17,493 bases of DNA from Dehalococcoidia bacterium UBA2160 (GTDB lineage Bacteria > Chloroflexota > Dehalococcoidia > Lucifugimonadales > UBA1123): positions 1 through 17,493 of the forward strand of contig DCWO01000174.1 of assembly GCA_002328865.1 (NCBI GenBank), read 5' to 3'. The notes under the pieces were generated by a model. It was not told the origin of the DNA. It saw only the letters and a list, made by a program, of their open reading frames with translations, and did no database searches. The position numbers and the translations under genes are program-made. This document shows, piece after piece, positions 6,561 to 13,840 of the stretch. The first letter of the stretch is position 1, and the number at the start of each line of letters is the position of its first letter.

Positions 6561-6776
6561 CTAATTCCGAATGTGTGGCGCCGGCGTCCAGGGCCGGAAC
6601 TTCAAGGAGTCCGGATTGAGTCACAGGGCGCGCATATTGTGAAGCGAGTGGATGGTTTTCCGGCGGGCTTGCACCGGCGCAGAACGTGGACCAACCGGGA
6701 AGGCGGCTTGACGTGATCGCTGGCTATGAATTGCCCGGCATGTCCTGCTATCGCCACCGGAACGGCGGGCCGGTCT

Positions 6777-6823
6777 GCTTCGATCGAAGCGTCTCAGATG
6801 TCCGCCGTCATCATGAATTCATG
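6777..6823. promoter_or_regulatory. Two perfect palindromes upstream of sodX
   Basis: GCTTCGATCGAAGC (6777-6790, 14 bp) and CATGAATTCATG (6812-6823, 12 bp) are perfect palindromes 22 bases apart (centre to centre about 34 bp) and end 23 bp before the sodX start. They are placed like operator sites in the leader or promoter of sodX. The regulator is unknown; nickel or metal-responsive control would be sensible for this gene pair but is not shown. The rest of the 6495-6846 spacer holds only GC-rich partial dyads. Confidence 0.35.
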
Positions 6824-6846
6824 CCCACGTTGAGGACCGACGCATC

Positions 6847-7308
6847 ATGGTGAGACTCTGGAATTATGTACGTTCCTTGTCGTTGGTCCATGTTAACGGC
6901 GACAGCATGGCGCCCACGTTCCGAGACGGCGATCTGTTGCTGGTTTCCCGGACGCAGGATGCCGTTCCCGACAGGGGCGACCTGGTCGTGCTCAAACTGC
7001 AGGAAGCGGACGATATGACGCACGTCAAACGCGTCGTAGGACTGCCCGGAGACACCATCGCCTTCGACGACGGCTCGCTGTTCGTAAATGACGGTGCGAT
7101 CAGTGAACTGTACCTGGGCGGCTTGCCTCAGACTTTGGGACTCGAGAGCCGTCGATGGACGGTCGCCAACGACGAATGCTTCGTCCTCGGAGACAACAGA
7201 GCTCACTCGACGGACAGCCGAGAGTACGGCCCGGTCCCGCTGTCGACTATACGAGGCGTGGCGAAGCTGAGGATATGGCCGATCGTGCGACGCCGGACTC
7301 GCAGGTGA
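6847..7308 (+). CDS. sodX: Nickel superoxide dismutase maturation protease (S26 signal-peptidase-like)
   Basis: 153-residue S26-family serine protease. The catalytic serine is in NGDSMAPT (Ser20) and the general-base lysine in HVKRVVGLPGD (Lys61), followed by the family motif FVLGDNR with downstream STDSREYG. Unlike housekeeping signal peptidase I it has no N-terminal membrane anchor: only about 14 residues precede the Ser-box strand. This small soluble form is the one encoded beside sodN in many bacteria, where it removes the propeptide so that His1 can bind nickel. Start at 6847 with GAGGA about 11 bases upstream. Divergent from sodN across a 352-bp spacer, which supports the assignment strongly. 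Confidence 0.92.
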   Translation: MVRLWNYVRSLSLVHVNGDSMAPTFRDGDLLLVSRTQDAVPDRGDLVVLKLQEADDMTHVKRVVGLPGDTIAFDDGSLFVNDGAISELYLGGLPQTLGLESRRWTVANDECFVLGDNRAHSTDSREYGPVPLSTIRGVAKLRIWPIVRRRTRR

Positions 7309-7339
7309 TCTGAAGCGCACCCCGTCCGAGATCATGGCT

Positions 7340-8101
7340 TTATTGACTCGACTCGAATCTTTTCACGATGTCGAAAACAAGCTCCATGACCCGTTGATTG
7401 CTTCGCTGTCTGCGGGCGGTCTTTTCCTCATCTTGGAGAAGGATGTGCTCCCGGCGTCGTGGATTGTCGAAGGCGAACAGCACCAATAGCCGGTCCATGC
7501 CGAAGTGCTCCGCCACGGCGAATGTCGCGGCGGTCTCCATGTCCACGGCGGCGAACCCTCTGGCGTGCCAATCGGCGATCTCGTGCTCCCCTTCGGCGAA
7601 CAGGGCTGACGTGGTGTAGATGCTGCCGTAGTGTATGTCGCCAGGGCATGAGTCGAGCACGGCCGCCAATTCAGGGTCTGGCGATGCGGAAACGATCTTG
7701 CCGTCAGTCTTGTAATACTGCGATGCCCCCTCGCCGCAGTAGGCGTCCACCGGAACGAATATATCGCCGGTATCGATGTCGTCGGCCAAAGCCCCGCAGT
7801 TACCTGTCTGGATCACCAATTCCGTCCCCAGAACGCCGAAAACATGGGTGACCTCCGAGGCCATTGGAGCGCCGTACACTGACGCGTACGCGGTTTGCAC
7901 GCCGTCGAGTTCGCCTACGAACAATTCGTCAAAGACGCCGTTCGGCGATCCTACGTCGAGCACGTCTGTGAAGTGTTCTCGATACAGCTCGTAGTACATC
8001 CTGAAATTCCGAGTCCCACGTAGGACTACAACGCGCGGTATTCGGTTTGCAGGTATGTTCAGGATCGAGAGCCAGTCGTCTTTGGTCAGCTCGCGCAGCA
8101 T
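7340..8101 (-). CDS. Nucleoside phosphorylase family protein (PNP/UDP type)
   Basis: 253-residue protein of the purine-nucleoside/uridine phosphorylase superfamily (NP-I fold), which cleaves nucleosides with phosphate to base and pentose 1-phosphate. Seen are VLDVGSPNGVFDELFVGELDG, the phosphate/ribose-site-like VYGAPMASEVTHV, the QTGNCGALADDIDTGDIFVP block, and GFAAVDMETAATFAVAEHFG with the Met-Glu pair that contacts the ribose hydroxyls. Start at 8101 is chosen because AAAGGGG lies 6 bases upstream; an upstream ATG ten codons earlier has no such site. It is the last gene of the minus-strand set that begins at 12384, 43 bp after the MFS gene. Base specificity is not apparent; nucleosidase activity is an alternative. 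Confidence 0.85.
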   Translation of the reverse strand: MLRELTKDDWLSILNIPANRIPRVVVLRGTRNFRMYYELYREHFTDVLDVGSPNGVFDELFVGELDGVQTAYASVYGAPMASEVTHVFGVLGTELVIQTGNCGALADDIDTGDIFVPVDAYCGEGASQYYKTDGKIVSASPDPELAAVLDSCPGDIHYGSIYTTSALFAEGEHEIADWHARGFAAVDMETAATFAVAEHFGMDRLLVLFAFDNPRRREHILLQDEEKTARRQRSNQRVMELVFDIVKRFESSQ

Positions 8102-8144
8102 CGTGCACCCCTTTCGCTTCGATCGATACACCAGGTCAATCCCA

Positions 8145-9542
8145 TCAAGCAGGCACGGATATATACTCGGGTCGCACCGACCGCGCCCAGGCCACCGTAC
8201 CGCGCAGGGCGCCGTGAGCCGCAGCGTGTCGATCGCCGATGCCGTCGCGCGTCACGCCAACGCCGTGAGTTCGTCGCCTCAGCGTCGCCAGAGCCGGGAT
8301 GGCCAGCACGGCCAGGAGTACGGCGGCAGCGACGAACGCGGCATGAGGCGTGATCCAACTACCCGCCACGATCAGCAGCAGAGGTCCTGCCACGCCGCCA
8401 AGTTGTATTGACGATTCTCGGATGCCCATCACTCGCGACCTGTGCTGCTCGGGGGTGATGTCCAGATACAAGGCGCTCAAAGCGGGCGCGGCCAAAGCTT
8501 CGCCCGCTCCGGTGATCATCGCGGCGCCGATTAACATTGGGAACGACGTAAACAGGGCCAGGCCCGCGTACAACGCCGATGTCATGACTAGGCCCAGGAT
8601 GATGATCGGACCGCGGCCGCGCTTGTCGCTGACGTGTCCCAGAAGCACCTGTCCGCTCACCATCGCGACCCCATACGCAGCCACTAGGCCGCCGAACTGG
8701 ACGCTGGACCACTCCAGTCTGTCGTACACGTAGAAGACCATCTCGAGGTCGGCGAAGCCGTAGACGAACTCCAGCATGAAATTGAGAAACAGCAGCGCCG
8801 TGAAAACGACTAGCGGCCTCGGCAATTTTGTGACGAAAGGCTTACCTGTCTGATCGCCTTGCTGGTTTTCGTGGCGAGCCCTGAGCATCTCGCGTCTGCG
8901 GACGGTTCGCGTGCGCGTCTCGGAGACGAAGAGGACGGCCGCTGCGAGCGAGACTAATCCGGCGGACGCCGAGGCGATGAACGGAGCTTCAAATCCCAAC
9001 GCCTCGTAAAGCACGCCTCCGACGACCGGTCCGAGAACGAGACCGGAGCTTACGCTGCCCATCAATACGCCCGTCCAGCGCGCCCTGGAGTTGCTCGGAG
9101 CCACATCCGCCACGACTCCCAACGTGGCTGGCATGAGGCTGCCGATCACGGCGCCTTGGATCGCTCGCAGAGCCACGAACGTGCCGGTTGAGTCGGCGAA
9201 AACGTACCCGACGTTGACGGCAACGAAGGCGGCGAGCGACGCTAGGATGATTGGACGCCTGCCGATTCGGTCGGCCAGTATTCCGGCAAGCGGCGCTGCT
9301 AGGAACGCGGCCAGAGCGTAAGACACGGTCATCATGCCCAAAACCTCGACGCCGGAGCCGAGTTCGACCAACCGCTTGCTGAAGATCGGTATGACGATGC
9401 CGAATCCGGTTGTCGTCAATGCCACCGTGCCCGCAAGCAGGACGAGTACAGTTCGAGCGCGCGTTGCGTTCGGCGCGGACACAGCAATTCTGGTCGCCGC
9501 CGTGATGTGATTTAGGGAAAGGTATGCGTCGTGGGTGCTCAT
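8145..9542 (-). CDS. MFS transporter, drug/solute efflux type
   Basis: 465-residue integral membrane protein of the major facilitator superfamily with about twelve hydrophobic segments. The first begins at VLVLLAGTVALTTTGFGIVI after a ~30-residue cytoplasmic start. The loop 2-3 signature is GILADRIGRRP, and the equivalent loop of the second half is GHVSDKRGRGP; a polar central loop (TRTRTVRRREML onward) separates the two six-helix halves. GLVLGPVVGGVLYE resembles motif C of proton-coupled drug exporters, so export is more likely than uptake. The start at 9542 forms an ATGA overlap with the stop of the upstream SnoaL-like gene, so the two are translationally coupled; a GGAG lies about 9 bases upstream. 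Substrate unknown, probably a product or substrate of the surrounding enzymes. Confidence 0.88.
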   Translation of the reverse strand: MSTHDAYLSLNHITAATRIAVSAPNATRARTVLVLLAGTVALTTTGFGIVIPIFSKRLVELGSGVEVLGMMTVSYALAAFLAAPLAGILADRIGRRPIILASLAAFVAVNVGYVFADSTGTFVALRAIQGAVIGSLMPATLGVVADVAPSNSRARWTGVLMGSVSSGLVLGPVVGGVLYEALGFEAPFIASASAGLVSLAAAVLFVSETRTRTVRRREMLRARHENQQGDQTGKPFVTKLPRPLVVFTALLFLNFMLEFVYGFADLEMVFYVYDRLEWSSVQFGGLVAAYGVAMVSGQVLLGHVSDKRGRGPIIILGLVMTSALYAGLALFTSFPMLIGAAMITGAGEALAAPALSALYLDITPEQHRSRVMGIRESSIQLGGVAGPLLLIVAGSWITPHAAFVAAAVLLAVLAIPALATLRRRTHGVGVTRDGIGDRHAAAHGALRGTVAWARSVRPEYISVPA

Positions 9543-9979
9543 GGATTGACTCCGAGCTCGACGAAGAGCGTCGACAGATCTGTGTACATGGTTTCGCGTT
9601 CGATCAGGCCGTCGTTCACGTCGTAGAACGTGGCGCCTCTGATCTTTACGGTTCGGCCGGTCGCCTCCATATCGATGGGGACGATCGGGGGACTCACCGG
9701 TCTCGAGTTGGTCGCCGTGAACGTCCACTGTGTCGCCACGACATCTTCGGCCGCCAGCGTGCAAGAGACCTCGTAATCCAACTCCGGAAACGCGGTGAAC
9801 AAAGCGTGCCAGAACCTCTGGCTTTCCTCGGACGAAACCGGCCCTCGGTGGAATATGTCCGTGTGCGCGAAATCTCTGACGTACGCTTCCGCGCGGAGCG
9901 AGAGCATTCGGTCGATGTTTTTGTCAGCGAGGGCCTGTACGTATTCGGATACCGTGTCAAGTGCAGTGCGCGTGGACAT
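9539..9979 (-). CDS. SnoaL-like / NTF2-fold protein
   Basis: 146-residue protein of the SnoaL-like polyketide cyclase or ester cyclase group, a cone-shaped alpha+beta fold used by small-molecule enzymes and ligand-binding proteins. Visible elements are an N-terminal helix pair, the FWHALFTAFPELDYEV segment typical of this family, strands around VVATQWTFTATN, and IRGATFYDVNDGLIERETMY near the end. Start at 9979 is supported by AAGGAGA 7 bases upstream; the open frame continues further upstream without a site. It overlaps the MFS gene by 4 bp and follows the rhodanese gene by 25 bp. Substrate unknown. Confidence 0.82.
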   Translation of the reverse strand: MSTRTALDTVSEYVQALADKNIDRMLSLRAEAYVRDFAHTDIFHRGPVSSEESQRFWHALFTAFPELDYEVSCTLAAEDVVATQWTFTATNSRPVSPPIVPIDMEATGRTVKIRGATFYDVNDGLIERETMYTDLSTLFVELGVNP

Positions 9980-10004
9980 CTCAGGTTCTCCTTCAGGTTT
10001 CGTC

Positions 10005-10379
10005 TCAGCCTGCCGAGGCAGTCTGCAATTCGACTTCGCGTTCCAACGAGTAGCCGGCGTCCTCCCAGTCGACGATGCCCCCGGCGTAGCGCCGGACATT
10101 CTTGTAACCGGATGCCCTCAAAGCCATGTCCGCCCACTTGCTGGCGAAACAACTTCCCCCGGAACAGTAGACAACTATGTCGTCATCGATCTCCAACTCG
10201 TTCAGGTCAGTCCAAGGGTCAAACGGAATGGGAATGTGGATCGACCCGGGAATGCGCTTCAATCGGAAGGCGTCCTCATCCAGGACCAACACAAGTTTGA
10301 ACTCATCCCCTCGGTCGAGCTTTTGCCTCAATTCGATTCGGCTGATTGTCTTGCTCTCTCCGAGCGTCGTGAGTTTCAT
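10005..10379 (-). CDS. Single-domain rhodanese-like protein
   Basis: 124-residue rhodanese-homology domain protein, the fold that carries sulfane sulfur as a cysteine persulfide. Features: LRQKLDRGDEFKLVLVLDE at the N terminus, RIPGSIHIP (the usual G-x-I-P-G-A/S-I-H block), the active loop VVYCSGGSCFAS with the catalytic cysteine being the Cys of YCSGGS, and YAGGIVDWEDAGY at the C terminus. Start at 10379 with GGAGGAG about 9 bases upstream, 20 bp after the deacetylase gene. Likely a sulfur-transfer or thiol-handling partner of the neighbouring enzymes; the acceptor is unknown. Confidence 0.88.
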   Translation of the reverse strand: MKLTTLGESKTISRIELRQKLDRGDEFKLVLVLDEDAFRLKRIPGSIHIPIPFDPWTDLNELEIDDDIVVYCSGGSCFASKWADMALRASGYKNVRRYAGGIVDWEDAGYSLEREVELQTASAG

Positions 10380-10399
10380 TTCAATCGACTCCTCCGCGT

Positions 10400-11230
10400 T
10401 CAGCGGCCAGCAGCCACAGGACTGCGTATTCCTTCGAACAGGTCATCTTCCAACTCCGGATTTACGTTAACGAGGCTGAAAGCGCGGTAGAACGCAGGGC
10501 TGCCCCAGAGAATCTCGTGATCTTCGTCCGGCAGGCTCTTCAGCACCTCGTAACCGGGCAACTGAGAGCGATGATTGAGTATGGCTTCGAGCACGGTCCG
10601 CCAATGCGCCGACGCGTCCACGCGAGTCGTGATCGCCCAGAGTTGCCAGGCCACGGCGCGCCTGTCTTCGCCTTTCACGCGCATCACGAGCTCACCGAAG
10701 ACCTTCTCGAACGCCGAGATGTTTTCGGCCGTTTCGACCATGTAGTAGAGCTTTGAGACTCGATGAGTCCGCCCGTCGTGAACCTCGCCATAGTCCCGGT
10801 CGGCGGCCGCCACGACAGCCGCGGTCGTGAGTCGGCAGATCGCGATGTGATCGAGATGTCCGTACGAACCGTTCGGGTCGAAGGTCACCACCACGTGCGG
10901 CCTCACCCTGCGTATGTGGTCCACGAGCTGGCCGATGACCTCGCTTTGGTCGGCGTCCTCGAGTTCGCCGTCGCGGTAATCGAGGAATGCAATATCTTGC
11001 AGTCCCAAGACCCTCGTAGCGGATTCGAGCTCGCTCTCGCGGATGCGTCCCAGGGCTTCGGGTCCCGGATAGTCGGCCTGATCGCCGAACCATCCGCTCT
11101 CGCCCCGAGTCGCCGTGACCAGGTGTGTCTCCACGCCCTCGGCGGCATACTTCGCCAGGATTCCACCGGCGCCAAGCGACTCGTCGTCCGGATGGGCCAG
11201 TATGCACATGAGCTTCAACTTGTCGGACAT
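10400..11230 (-). CDS. LmbE/PIG-L family zinc deacetylase or amidase
   Basis: 276-residue member of the LmbE-like family (N-acetylglucosaminyl deacetylases such as MshB and BshB, and the mycothiol-conjugate amidase Mca). The zinc motif AHPDDE is at residues 12-17, TRGESG follows the second strand, and VVTFDPNGSYGHLDHIAI holds the HxxH third-ligand motif. Length and the TRGE/GPEALGRIRESELE segments resemble the Mca/MshB branch. Start at 11230 with AGGAGA 7 bases upstream. In this neighbourhood (rhodanese, exporter) a role in low-molecular-weight thiol metabolism or conjugate detoxification is conceivable, but no other thiol-biosynthesis gene is in the window, so the substrate stays open. Confidence 0.87.
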   Translation of the reverse strand: MSDKLKLMCILAHPDDESLGAGGILAKYAAEGVETHLVTATRGESGWFGDQADYPGPEALGRIRESELESATRVLGLQDIAFLDYRDGELEDADQSEVIGQLVDHIRRVRPHVVVTFDPNGSYGHLDHIAICRLTTAAVVAAADRDYGEVHDGRTHRVSKLYYMVETAENISAFEKVFGELVMRVKGEDRRAVAWQLWAITTRVDASAHWRTVLEAILNHRSQLPGYEVLKSLPDEDHEILWGSPAFYRAFSLVNVNPELEDDLFEGIRSPVAAGR

Positions 11231-11325
11231 TGATTTGTCTCCTGTTTCGCCGGTGACGTCTACTATCGGTTCGATCCGTCGCCGGGCGCGGTGCGTTCGA
11301 CATCAGAGCCGCGGCGCCTCTGGTT

Positions 11326-12384
11326 TTACGGCGCCAGGCGATAGAAACGGAAGAACGGGTTTTCGATGTCGACGACTTCGACGCTTTTGAATCCCGCCTG
11401 CTCTGCATAGGTGCGGACGGTGGACGGACTGATCGCCGTGCCGGTTCCAGCGGCGTCAGGGAACACCATCGCTTGCGGCAGGCAATGCAAGATGCTGGCG
11501 TTGTAGAAGAAGTTCCCTAACAGGTTGGTGTTCTCTTCAAGAGTGTCGCCGGCCGCTTCATCCGCGATCAGAACCACGCCGCTGGGGCCGGCCAGCTCCC
11601 GCATCTTGGTCAAGGTGTCGATCGGATACGGCATGTCGTGCAGACACTCGAACGCGGTGACGAGATCGTACGGCCCGGTCAACTCTGTCTGCTCGACCGG
11701 CGTGTGGTGGAACGCGACCCGGTCCGAAACGCCCTGTTCCTCGGCCAAGTCTCGGGCTTGTGTGATCGACGCCTCGTCGATGTCGATCCCGTCGATGGCG
11801 ACCGTGGGGAACCCGTGTGCCAGCGCGATGGACGACCAGCCTATGCCGCAACCCACTTCGGCGACTTTGCCGCCGTTCTTCAGTTTGGCTTCGACGTCGG
11901 GCAGAGCCGGTATCCAGCTACGGGCGTAGTCGTTGACGAACATCGAGCGATTGCCCAGTCCGATCGCTTCGATGGCATCCTGGCCATACGCTTCATAAGG
12001 AACGCCGCCTCCGGTTCGGAAAGCCTCGGTCAGCTCGGGGATGACCGCCGACATCGTGGTGATCCACTGGGTGAACGGAGTCATGTAGGCCGGGTTGTCC
12101 TGATCGACAAACACGGCCGAGTGCTCCGGGGAGATCGAATACTCGCCGGTGGCGGAATCATGGTCCAGATATCCGCCGGTCACCTGAGCCAGCAGCCACT
12201 CTTCGACGTATCGCACAGCCAACCCAGTCCGGGCGGCCAACTCCGCGGGCGTCGCCGAACCTTCATCTGCAAGATTCCGGTACAAGCCCAGGCGATGGCC
12301 GACCAGGATCGTCAGGCACCCCAGTGCGCCATTCACCTCTGTCAACACTCGCTCCGCTAAAGCCTCGATCTTCTGCTCGTCCAT
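11326..12384 (-). CDS. SAM-dependent methyltransferase with N-terminal winged-helix domain
   Basis: 352-residue two-domain protein. Residues ~1-95 form a winged-helix dimerisation-like domain (LGLYRNLADEGSATPAELA, then RTGLAVRYVEEWLLAQVTGG), as in O-methyltransferase-like proteins of the Rv2258c type. The C-terminal Rossmann domain has motif I VAEVGCGIGWSS, IDGIDIDE at the end of strand 2, and YDLVTAFECLHDM at motif IV. Start at 12384 is supported by AGGAGG 7 bases upstream; the ATG 11 codons earlier lacks one. It heads the minus-strand set down to 7340 and is followed by a 95-bp gap with a small dyad (CAGAG/CTCTG at about 11304-11322). Substrate unknown. Confidence 0.85.
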   Translation of the reverse strand: MDEQKIEALAERVLTEVNGALGCLTILVGHRLGLYRNLADEGSATPAELAARTGLAVRYVEEWLLAQVTGGYLDHDSATGEYSISPEHSAVFVDQDNPAYMTPFTQWITTMSAVIPELTEAFRTGGGVPYEAYGQDAIEAIGLGNRSMFVNDYARSWIPALPDVEAKLKNGGKVAEVGCGIGWSSIALAHGFPTVAIDGIDIDEASITQARDLAEEQGVSDRVAFHHTPVEQTELTGPYDLVTAFECLHDMPYPIDTLTKMRELAGPSGVVLIADEAAGDTLEENTNLLGNFFYNASILHCLPQAMVFPDAAGTGTAISPSTVRTYAEQAGFKSVEVVDIENPFFRFYRLAP

Positions 12385-12842
12385 CGTCGATCCTCCTGCC
12401 AGATTTGGCGCCGCCACGTCGGCGGCTTACTGACAGATTATCTCAACGACAGGGCAAACGAATCCCAAGTCCTTGGGGTTTTCAGAAAAAGAGCTAAACG
12501 CCAATGTGCGGGGCGCCTACAAGAAATGGGGGGTGGGCGCCCCGTGTTGGGGTCCGCATTCGCGATGTAGCGCCAGGTCAGTAGTTGACCACGATGGATC
12601 GGGGTGCAGGGGCGAAGCCCTGCCGGCGCCAGGGGCGTTCTCAGAAAACTTCCACGGGCGGGCGGGACAAGACAAACCCGGCCTGTCGAGCCCCGATGCA
12701 GCTTCAGCGGTCAGCGGGGTTTGATGACAGCGACGTCAATTGCCCATACATCGTCCGCCATGCGGACCTATCGCTGTAAGAATGCACGATCGAGCGTGCT
12801 CAGACTCCCTTGGGTCGCTTCAGGCGGCGCCCAAGTCCGAGG
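12385..12842. repeat. Non-coding gap rich in inverted repeats (REP-like structured element)
   Basis: No gene is supported in these 458 bases. Seen instead are an 8-bp inverted repeat GGGGCGCC (12510-12517) with GGCGCCCC (12536-12543), a GCAGGG/CCCTGC hairpin around GCGAAG (12606-12623), and a longer-range pair ATCGGGG (12598-12604) with CCCCGAT (12691-12697) enclosing that hairpin. Beyond these lies a nested structure: outer ACAGCGA (12727-12733) with TCGCTGT (12771-12777) around GTCCGC-CAT-GCGGAC (12753-12767). A short dyad GCACG/CGTGC lies at 12784-12799. The GGGGCGAAGCCC style is typical of dispersed GC-rich repeats in bacterial genomes. Confidence 0.5.
12727..12777 (-). terminator. Nested stem structure downstream of hemB
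   Basis: A 7-bp outer stem (12727-12733 with 12771-12777) encloses a perfect 6-bp hairpin with a 3-base loop (12753-12767). The structure begins 66 bp beyond the hemB stop on the minus strand. It could stabilise or end the hem operon transcript. No T-run follows, so it is not a classic intrinsic terminator. Confidence 0.35.
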
Positions 12843-13826
12843 TCAGCGCCCGCCGTTGAGCCACCGGGCGACTTCCTTCGCGTGGTAGGTGATGATCATA
12901 TCTGCCCCAGCGCGCCTGATGGCCGTCAGTATCTCGAGCGTGATCCGGCGGCCGTCGATCCATTCGTTCTGTGCGGCCGCCTTCACCATCGAGTACTCGC
13001 CGCTGACGTTGTACGCCGCCAGCGGATATCCGAACTTTTGCTTCGCAGCCGCCAGCACGTCGAGGTAAGCCAGCGCGGGCTTGACCATCACGATGTCCGC
13101 GCCCTCCTGGATGTCGAGTTCGATCTCGCGCATCGCTTGCTGGACGTCGGGCGGGTCCATCTGGTATCCGGTCCGGTCGCCGAACTGCGGAGCGGACTCG
13201 GCAGCGATCCTAAACGGGCCGTAGAATCCCGACGAGTATTTTGCGGAATAGGCCATGATCGGGGTGTCTTCGTATCCCTCTTGGTCCAGCGCGGTGCGCA
13301 ACGCGCCGACCTGACCGTCCATCATCGCCGAAGGCGCAACGATGTCGGCGCCGGCCTCCGCCTGGCACACGGCCATCTTCGCCAGCAGTTCGAGCGTCGC
13401 GTCATTGTCGATCTTGTCGCCTTTGATGATTCCGCAGTGGCCGTGGTCGGTGAACTCACACAGACACACGTCGGTGATGACCAGCATCTCCGGCAGGGCT
13501 TGCTTGATTGCCCGAACAGCTTCCTGGATGATCCCGCCTGGCTCGTACGCCTCGGTTCCTTCCGGGTCCTTCGACTCCGGGATTCCGAAGAGCAGCACCG
13601 CCTCGACGCCTAGGTCCGCGGCCTCGCCAACCTCGGTGATGAGCTGGTCCAACGATAGCTGGAAGATGTCCGGCATCGGAGCGATCTCCGACCGCACGTC
13701 TCGTCCGTGCCGCACGAAAAGCGGGTAGATCAGGTTCTCCACCGAGAATCGAGTCTCCTGGACCAACTTGCGGACGCCAGGGTGCTGCCTGAGTCTTCTC
13801 ATCCTGACTTCTGGGAATCCAGTCAT
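12843..13826 (-). CDS. hemB: Delta-aminolevulinic acid dehydratase (porphobilinogen synthase)
   Basis: 327-residue enzyme that condenses two 5-aminolevulinate molecules to porphobilinogen in the cytoplasm. The zinc-type cysteine motif DVCLCEFTDHGHC spans residues 119-131 (Cys121, Cys123, Cys131), marking a zinc-dependent rather than magnesium-only enzyme. The two Schiff-base lysines lie in AYSAKYSSGFYGPFR and VMVKPALAYLD. Other family blocks are YPLFVRHG, LFGIPESKDPEG and SGEYSMVKAA. Full length. The start at 13826 lies 14 bases after the cobA-hemD stop with only a weak GGGGG before it; an internal ATG eight codons later is possible. It is the last gene of the tetrapyrrole operon. Confidence 0.96.
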   Translation of the reverse strand: MTGFPEVRMRRLRQHPGVRKLVQETRFSVENLIYPLFVRHGRDVRSEIAPMPDIFQLSLDQLITEVGEAADLGVEAVLLFGIPESKDPEGTEAYEPGGIIQEAVRAIKQALPEMLVITDVCLCEFTDHGHCGIIKGDKIDNDATLELLAKMAVCQAEAGADIVAPSAMMDGQVGALRTALDQEGYEDTPIMAYSAKYSSGFYGPFRIAAESAPQFGDRTGYQMDPPDVQQAMREIELDIQEGADIVMVKPALAYLDVLAAAKQKFGYPLAAYNVSGEYSMVKAAAQNEWIDGRRITLEILTAIRRAGADMIITYHAKEVARWLNGGR

Positions 13827-13840
13827 GTCGCGGTCGCCCC

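Noticed and set aside
12463..12482. CCCAAG-TC-CTTGGG followed by GTTTT as a plus-strand terminator
   Set aside because: No plus-strand gene ends nearby and the fully paired form leaves a loop of only two bases.
12473..12888. Short plus-strand frames in the hemB-methyltransferase gap
   Set aside because: They cross inverted repeats, lack ribosome binding sites and read as low-complexity Arg/Gly/Pro-rich translations; one runs into hemB antisense.
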